Assembly (NCBI GenBank): GCA_900549645.1
Contig: URPD01000036.1
Span: forward strand, 1-19,273
Reading direction: 5' to 3'
Source of the DNA: an uncultured Eubacteriales bacterium
Lineage (GTDB): Bacteria > Bacillota > Clostridia > Oscillospirales > Oscillospiraceae
DNA: 19,273 nucleotides
A program made the translations under genes and the position numbers. The notes under the pieces are model-generated. The model was not told the DNA's origin. It did not search any database and saw nothing but the letters and a program-made list of their open reading frames with translations. This document shows, in pieces, positions 15,581 to 19,273 of the stretch. Each line of letters begins with the position of its first letter. Positions within the stretch are counted from its first letter, which is position 1.

Positions 15581-15638
15581 TCCTGTGTATATCTGATTGC
15601 TTGCAGCCGCCGCAGAAACGACTGCCCCATAACGCGCA

Positions 15639-15664
15639 AAAGACACGCCCTTCGGCGTGTCTTT
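15639..15664. terminator. Terminator after glycosyltransferase gene
   Basis: AAAGACACGCC (15639-15649) pairs perfectly with GGCGTGTCTTT (15654-15664) around a CTTC loop (GAAG on the reverse strand). T-runs are present on both sides. It lies 18 bases past the reverse-strand glycosyltransferase stop. Confidence 0.85.
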
Positions 15665-15682
15665 CTTTAATATTTATCAACT

Positions 15683-17041
15683 TTACAGGAACCGATCCAT
15701 ATACTGTGTAAACTCGTCCCACATACTGCGCAGCTGCTGTCTGTCCTCCGAAATGCCGGACTTCACCTCGTCCTTCAGCTCCATCAGCCGCTGTCTATTG
15801 CGGTTCGACATGTCCATATTCTGCGCAACTGCGTGTATGAACTCGTCGGACAGCTGCTCTTTCGGGCGGCAGCGCCCGCTATGGTAATTGTCTATCACGA
15901 CCGCGTAGCGCTCGTACGCGCGGCGCACCGCTTCCTCCCACGACATGTAGAGGTCGCGCAGGGCGTTCTCTCCAACGGTGTGCATCCTCCCGGCGTCGCC
16001 GCCGAGCTTCTCCAGCATCGCCGCCATTGAGTCCGCGTTCTCTTCTATCAGGAAGCCGTTGACTCCGTCCGTAACATCCTCGGCGGCACAGCTCCCCGCA
16101 ACCAGCACGCTTGCCAGACCGCAGGCCGCCGCTTCGCGCACGACCAGCCCGTTCGTATCAAAGGTGGACGGGAACAGAAACAGATCAGCCCTGCAATACC
16201 ACGCGCGTATCGCACTGCGGTCATGTATCGGCGCAACGAAAAACACGCGGTCGTTCAGCCCAAGGCTCTCGCAGTAGGCGACGATCTCGTCCTTGTCGTT
16301 TCCGCCGCCGACGAACACCATGCGGAAATCGCGCCCGCTTTCGCTCAGCTTCTTCAGCGCGTCGAGGATTATGCGTATCCCCTTGTACCACATCATGCGC
16401 CCGACGAACAGGAACAGCGGCAGTCCCTCAGGAAGATCGTAGTCCCCCGTGACCTGCCGTATGAGCGCGTCATCGACGCGGCCGCGCGGAAAGTCCACGC
16501 CGTTTGGCATGATGATATAATCGCCCTCGTAGCCGAGCTTGTGCAGGTTCTCCCCTGCCCCGCGGCTGACCGTCCACACCTCGTCGCAAGCGGAAATATT
16601 TCTGGCGAGTATCTTCGCCGCCTCCTCCTGCAAAACGCGGCTCTTCACAGCGTTGGCGATATCTATGTCAAATTTCGTATGGTATGTGAAAACGAGCGGC
16701 ACATGTATCCTGTCGCGCAGGGCGCGGGCAAGCAGCGTGGAGGTTATCGGGCAGTGGCTGTGGATGATATCAAAGCTCCGCTTTTCGAGTGAATCCATCA
16801 GCTCCGCCGAAAACGGCAGTCCCGCACGGTAGCCCACAAGCTTCGTCATGTCGATGCTCGGATAGCGCAGCACTGGAAAATCGAACACGGAGTCATCCGC
16901 GTCGGGATAAAACGGCGTCACGACCGTGGAATTGCCTAGTCCGTTCTGAATTATTTTTGCGTAATTTGTGACGGCATTCGCCACGCCGTCGATGGCCGGT
17001 GGGAAAGAATCGTTTATGAGGCAGATATTGAGCTTGTCCAT
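15683..17041 (-). CDS. GT4-family glycosyltransferase
   Basis: 452 residues, two Rossmann-like lobes of the GT-B fold. The N-terminal lobe starts INICLINDSFPPAIDGVANA-like (NICLINDSFPPAIDGVAN), typical of GT4 enzymes such as glycolipid and mannosyl transferases. FTYHTKFD, IIMPNGVDF and FLFVGRMMWYKGIRIILDAL mark the acceptor and donor lobes. The nucleotide-sugar motif (usually E-x7-E) reads FDTNGLVVREAAACGL: the second Glu is present and the first position is Asp/Thr, as in some diacylglycerol glucosyltransferases. The last ~75 residues (from about 375) form a charged helical extension not needed for the fold. A membrane-glycolipid role is plausible but unproven. AGGAG precedes the ATG. The MITE begins 24 bases upstream. 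Confidence 0.88.
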   Translation of the reverse strand: MDKLNICLINDSFPPAIDGVANAVTNYAKIIQNGLGNSTVVTPFYPDADDSVFDFPVLRYPSIDMTKLVGYRAGLPFSAELMDSLEKRSFDIIHSHCPITSTLLARALRDRIHVPLVFTYHTKFDIDIANAVKSRVLQEEAAKILARNISACDEVWTVSRGAGENLHKLGYEGDYIIMPNGVDFPRGRVDDALIRQVTGDYDLPEGLPLFLFVGRMMWYKGIRIILDALKKLSESGRDFRMVFVGGGNDKDEIVAYCESLGLNDRVFFVAPIHDRSAIRAWYCRADLFLFPSTFDTNGLVVREAAACGLASVLVAGSCAAEDVTDGVNGFLIEENADSMAAMLEKLGGDAGRMHTVGENALRDLYMSWEEAVRRAYERYAVVIDNYHSGRCRPKEQLSDEFIHAVAQNMDMSNRNRQRLMELKDEVKSGISEDRQQLRSMWDEFTQYMDRFL

Positions 17042-17065
17042 ACGCGTCTCCTATCGGGTGAAAAT

Positions 17066-17439
17066 TAGTATCAGTCGACAAGGGGAAACACGGTTTTGGC
17101 GGGAAGAAATGCGTCCATACTTCTTCAAAGTCCTTGACAATACAGGAAAGTATTCTCGGCGGCCTTTTCATCGTCTGGCTACATTTCTGCTCCGCCAAAA
17201 CTGCTGCGCACCTGACAGTGATGGATTTTCGAGTGATTTTTGCTTTTTGAGACGCAGACGGGCTGCCGCCCTTCTATAATTCAAATCAAAGCCCAACGAA
17301 GTGGGTTTGATTTGAGAAGGAAGAAGGAGATTGCAGAGTGCAGCTTTTGCCGCGAGGCGGAAGCGGAACGGTGCAAGCTTCTTCTGACGAGACGGAAAGA
17401 CGCGCTGTCAGGCGTGTCTCCCCTTGTTAACTGATACTA
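17066..17439. mobile_element. MITE with 27-bp inverted repeats and TA borders
   Basis: The ends are inverted repeats: TAGTATCAGTCGACAAGGGG... from 17066 to 17092 matches the complement of 17413-17439 at 24 of 27 positions. Both ends carry TA, consistent with the TA target duplication of IS630/Tc1-mariner transposases, so it is probably a non-autonomous derivative. The 374-bp interior has no credible gene and folds into nested hairpins: GTTTTGGCGG near 17093 with its partner at 17182-17201; TCAAATCAAA at 17281-17290 with 17302-17315; and AGAAGG near 17322 with TTCTTCT near 17391. It separates two reverse-strand genes, and may alter transcription into the glycosyltransferase gene. Confidence 0.85.
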
Positions 17440-17478
17440 CAAATTATACCCGAATCAGACTTAAATGCAAGCGGAAAA

Positions 17479-18150
17479 TCAGGGATTGAACTTCTTCCTT
17501 ATCGTCTCATAGATGAGATCCTGCCCCTTGCGGTTCGGGTGTATGCCGTCGTCGCACATTCTGTCGCCGTGCTTCTGCGGAGTCACGAGAAATGCATCCC
17601 TCAGCTGCATGACGTCGCAGCCGTTGAGCTGGGCGACGCGCTCTACGAGATGGCTGTAATACTCCTGCCAGCGGTAGATCGCCTGCGCGTCACCGAGCCA
17701 GATAAGCACCGAGTCCATGTCCACCCCGTCGCGGCAGAACCACGCCAGATAGCGCTCCGCACAGAGCGGCGGCAGTGTGGACAGCACCGGCTCACAGCCC
17801 GCCGCGCGAAGCTGTGCGATAATCTCCGAGTATTTCCGCACGAAATCCTCAGGGTCGGTCTTGCACTGATGCTCGCCGTAGGGCGCGGCGGCGACCGCCG
17901 CCCAGTCAAAATCGCTGTCGTTCCCGCCGAATTCCACGAGGCAGCGCGCAGGAAGCCCACCTTTGGCAATGCGGCGCTGGATGATGGTCTGCGCCTTGTC
18001 AATCGTCGCGCCGAACTTGCAGCAGCTTTCTATCTCAAGCCCGGTCGTCTCCTCGCGCGCACGGCGCTCCTCGCTTGGGCAGATGTACTTTCCCTCGTCC
18101 AGCAGCACGCCGCGCATGATAGAGTCTCCGAATATAATCAGCTTTTCCAT
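17479..18150 (-). CDS. SGNH/GDSL-family hydrolase
   Basis: 223 residues, no signal peptide, so cytosolic. SGNH esterases/lipases use a Ser-His-Asp triad. Block I is IIFGDSIMRG with the nucleophile Ser about residue 10; block II Gly is in CCKFGATIDKA; block III is LVEFGGNDSDFDW with the oxyanion Asn; block V is CDDGIHPNRKGQD with the Asp and His, close to the C-terminus. All four are intact, so activity is expected. The substrate is not evident; related enzymes remove acyl groups from lipids or acetyl groups from glycans. GAGGTC precedes the ATG. Its promoter overlaps a large palindrome shared with the divergent DUF1836 regulator gene. Confidence 0.9.
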   Translation of the reverse strand: MEKLIIFGDSIMRGVLLDEGKYICPSEERRAREETTGLEIESCCKFGATIDKAQTIIQRRIAKGGLPARCLVEFGGNDSDFDWAAVAAAPYGEHQCKTDPEDFVRKYSEIIAQLRAAGCEPVLSTLPPLCAERYLAWFCRDGVDMDSVLIWLGDAQAIYRWQEYYSHLVERVAQLNGCDVMQLRDAFLVTPQKHGDRMCDDGIHPNRKGQDLIYETIRKKFNP

Positions 18151-18167
18151 ATTATTTTGACCTCGTT

Positions 18168-18204
18168 ACTATGTAATCTAGTATTTAATACTATATTACA
18201 TAGT
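18168..18204. promoter_or_regulatory. 37-bp near-perfect palindromic operator
   Basis: Centred on 18186: ACTATGTAAT (18168-18177) and TAGTATT (18179-18185) are mirrored by AATACTA (18187-18193) and ATTACATAGT (18195-18204). Only the pair 18178/18194 is mismatched. It lies between divergent genes and contains the -10 box of the SGNH gene, so a bound protein would block that promoter. The DUF1836 protein encoded next door is the obvious candidate. Confidence 0.7.
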
Positions 18205-18220
18205 TTTGATAATATGTCAA
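18193..18220 (-). promoter_or_regulatory. Promoter of SGNH hydrolase gene
   Basis: On the reverse strand a perfect TTGACA (18215-18220) and TAATAT (18193-18198) are 16 bp apart. The -10 box sits within the right arm of the palindrome. Confidence 0.7.
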
Positions 18221-18239
18221 GTATTTTTAAAAATAATTA

Positions 18240-18268
18240 TTGTGTTTTTCAAAACTATATGATATCTT
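18240..18268 (+). promoter_or_regulatory. Possible promoter of DUF1836 regulator gene
   Basis: TTGTGT (18240-18245), 17 bp, TATCTT (18263-18268), only about 20 bp before the start codon. ATAGTTTTG at 18200-18208 recurs inverted as CAAAACTAT (18250-18258) within the spacer, a possible secondary operator. Confidence 0.35.
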
Positions 18269-18288
18269 AACATCAGGAGATGAAACGT

Positions 18289-18804
18289 ATGGATGAAACA
18301 AACGCGAAGAGCGCGGTGAGCCGCCGCCTTCTGGAGCACAGGCTGCCCGCATGGGACGAGCTTCCGGACTTTGAGCTGTACATGGATCAGGTGCTGTCGC
18401 TCACGGGGCGGTATCTGGAAGGGATGCCGAATCTTGAGGACAGCAAGCTGACCGCCTCGATGATAAACAACTATGTAAAGATGAAAATTATCCCCGCGCC
18501 GCAGGGAAAGCGCTACTCGCGCCGCCATGTGGCGTATCTGCTGTTGCTGTGCATTCTGAAGCCGGTGCTGCCCATCGCGGCGATTCAGAAGTTGTTCGCC
18601 GGTGCGCAGAGCGGCATGGACGACAAGGCATTCTATGAGCGCTTCCGCGAGATTTACCGGCAGGCCAGCAACGCCGCCGCGGGGGATCAGTGCTTTGCCG
18701 AACCGGAGCTGTACGACGCGATAATGTATGCCGCGCTCCGCGCCCGCGCCGGGCAGTCCGCCGCGCTCGCCATGCTTGCCGCACTCGATCCCGAAGGAAA
18801 ATAA
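18289..18804 (+). CDS. DUF1836 HTH regulator-like protein
   Basis: 171 residues. ATG 18289 is preferred over ATG 18280 because AGGAG (18275-18279) lies directly against the latter but 9 bases before the former. The pattern LPAWDELPDFELYMDQVLSL (about residues 17-36), then LTASMINNYVKMKIIPAPQG, then YSRRHVAYLLLLCILKPVLPI fits DUF1836, a Firmicutes family with a MerR-like winged-helix arrangement (ASMINNYVKMKIIP as recognition region) and a helical C-terminal half. DNA binding is inferred from the fold and from the palindrome between it and the divergent SGNH gene; autoregulation is likely. A terminator follows closely, so it is monocistronic. Confidence 0.85.
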   Translation: MDETNAKSAVSRRLLEHRLPAWDELPDFELYMDQVLSLTGRYLEGMPNLEDSKLTASMINNYVKMKIIPAPQGKRYSRRHVAYLLLLCILKPVLPIAAIQKLFAGAQSGMDDKAFYERFREIYRQASNAAAGDQCFAEPELYDAIMYAALRARAGQSAALAMLAALDPEGK

Positions 18805-18820
18805 AAAACGGATATAATAC

Positions 18821-18848
18821 AAAAACCTCCACAGATGTGGAGGTTTTT
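18821..18848. terminator. Bidirectional terminator
   Basis: AAAAACCTCCACA (18821-18833) pairs perfectly with 18836-18848 across a 2-nt centre, with A- and T-runs on both sides. It ends both the DUF1836 gene and the converging TctA-type gene. Confidence 0.9.
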
Positions 18849-18869
18849 GTGCTATTTAGCAAGTATTTA

Positions 18870-19273
18870 TCACTCTTCGAGCACTTCGCCGCCGGTGACC
18901 TTCTTCTCAAACTTTGCCATGAGGATCGGGGAGAAGATACCTATGACGCTCAGGACGATGAGAACCCAGCTCACCGGGGAAGCAAACAGGCAGCCGAGGT
19001 CGCCGCCGCTGACTCGCAGCGCGCCGCGTAGGCCTTTTTCGCTTATCGGGCCGAGTATCAGCGCCAGAACGACTGCCGCCGTGTTCAGGTCAAATTTGCG
19101 CATCAGATAACCGAGTACGCCGAAGATGAGCATAACGACGACGTCGCTGAGATTCTTGTGGATAGCGTAGGAGCCGACGAAGCACAGCACCGTGACGCAG
19201 GGGATGAGGATAGCGTCAGACAGGCGGGAGATCTGCGCGAAGCCGCGGCAGCCGAGCATACCGATAGCCAGCA
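18870..19273 (-). CDS. TctA-family tripartite tricarboxylate transporter permease, C-terminal part
   Basis: The frame is open to the right window edge, so only the last ~134 residues are visible and the apparent ATG at 19259 is internal. Four hydrophobic segments are present, with the TctA-type C-terminal motif VVMLIFGVLGYLMRKFDLNT followed by LILGPISEKGLRGALRVSGGDL (quoted here in parts). TctA is the large permease of the TctABC family, which takes up citrate or other carboxylates with an extracytoplasmic TctC binding protein. TctB and TctC, if present, should lie further right (upstream). This family is unrelated to the TRAP system in the same window, although both import organic acids. Confidence 0.85.
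   Translation of the reverse strand, partial: LAIGMLGCRGFAQISRLSDAILIPCVTVLCFVGSYAIHKNLSDVVVMLIFGVLGYLMRKFDLNTAAVVLALILGPISEKGLRGALRVSGGDLGCLFASPVSWVLIVLSVIGIFSPILMAKFEKKVTGGEVLEE

Noticed and set aside
15477..15722. 81-codon reverse frame in the LysR-glycosyltransferase gap
   Set aside because: It includes the terminator stem and the end of the glycosyltransferase gene, and its Cys-rich sequence has no ribosome-binding site or family likeness.
9575..19273. Defence or toxin-antitoxin system
   Set aside because: All genes fit transport, carbon metabolism, envelope or regulation. The DUF1836/SGNH pair is divergent with an operator and does not resemble a toxin-antitoxin operon.

Overview
This is a chromosomal window from a fairly GC-rich, Gram-positive-type anaerobe. 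It most resembles a gut clostridial lineage such as Oscillospiraceae or a relative. That placement is inferred from four things: an LCP-family cell-wall enzyme, a sortase-type (K)PKTG-anchored surface protein, the clostridial/bacillar neighbourhood DUF1934 (YwiB)-argS, and a DUF1836 regulator. No rRNA, tRNA or CRISPR array was seen.

Layout. (1) Positions 1-1420 are a scrap-heap of mobile-element genes: a frameshifted TnpV-like remnant with its own terminator, a reverse-strand C-terminal domain fragment, the tail of a gene that sat upstream of a relaxase, and a MobP-like relaxase cut after about 170 residues. (2) 1460-5300 is a cell-envelope block: an LCP (LytR-CpsA-Psr) ligase-type protein, then a 752-residue wall-anchored protein with a beta-helix, two Cna-B/SpaA-type domains and a PKTG anchor. 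Each has a good sigma-A-type promoter. (3) 5385-6355, reverse strand, holds an unknown 135-residue protein and greA. (4) 6418-9550, forward strand, holds a glutamate-racemase-like protein with an altered active-site loop, a DUF1934 protein and argS, tightly packed and ending in a strong terminator. (5) 9575-15502, reverse strand, is a LysR regulator followed by a split transketolase (two genes overlapping by 4 nt) and a complete TRAP transporter (P, Q, M). It looks like an uptake-plus-cleavage operon for an unidentified anionic substrate. (6) 15639-18150, reverse strand, holds a GT4 glycosyltransferase and an SGNH hydrolase, separated by a 374-bp element with 27-bp terminal inverted repeats and TA borders (a MITE). 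(7) 18168-18848 holds a 37-bp near-perfect palindrome overlapping the SGNH promoter, then a divergent DUF1836 regulator and a bidirectional terminator. (8) 18870 to the window end is the C-terminal part of a TctA-type tricarboxylate transporter permease.

The most interesting items are the MITE, the palindrome/DUF1836/SGNH switch, the LysR-transketolase-TRAP operon with no assigned substrate, and the racemase paralogue with Cys-Gly-Thr where Cys-Asn-Thr is expected. No wholly new system such as a novel defence locus was recognised.
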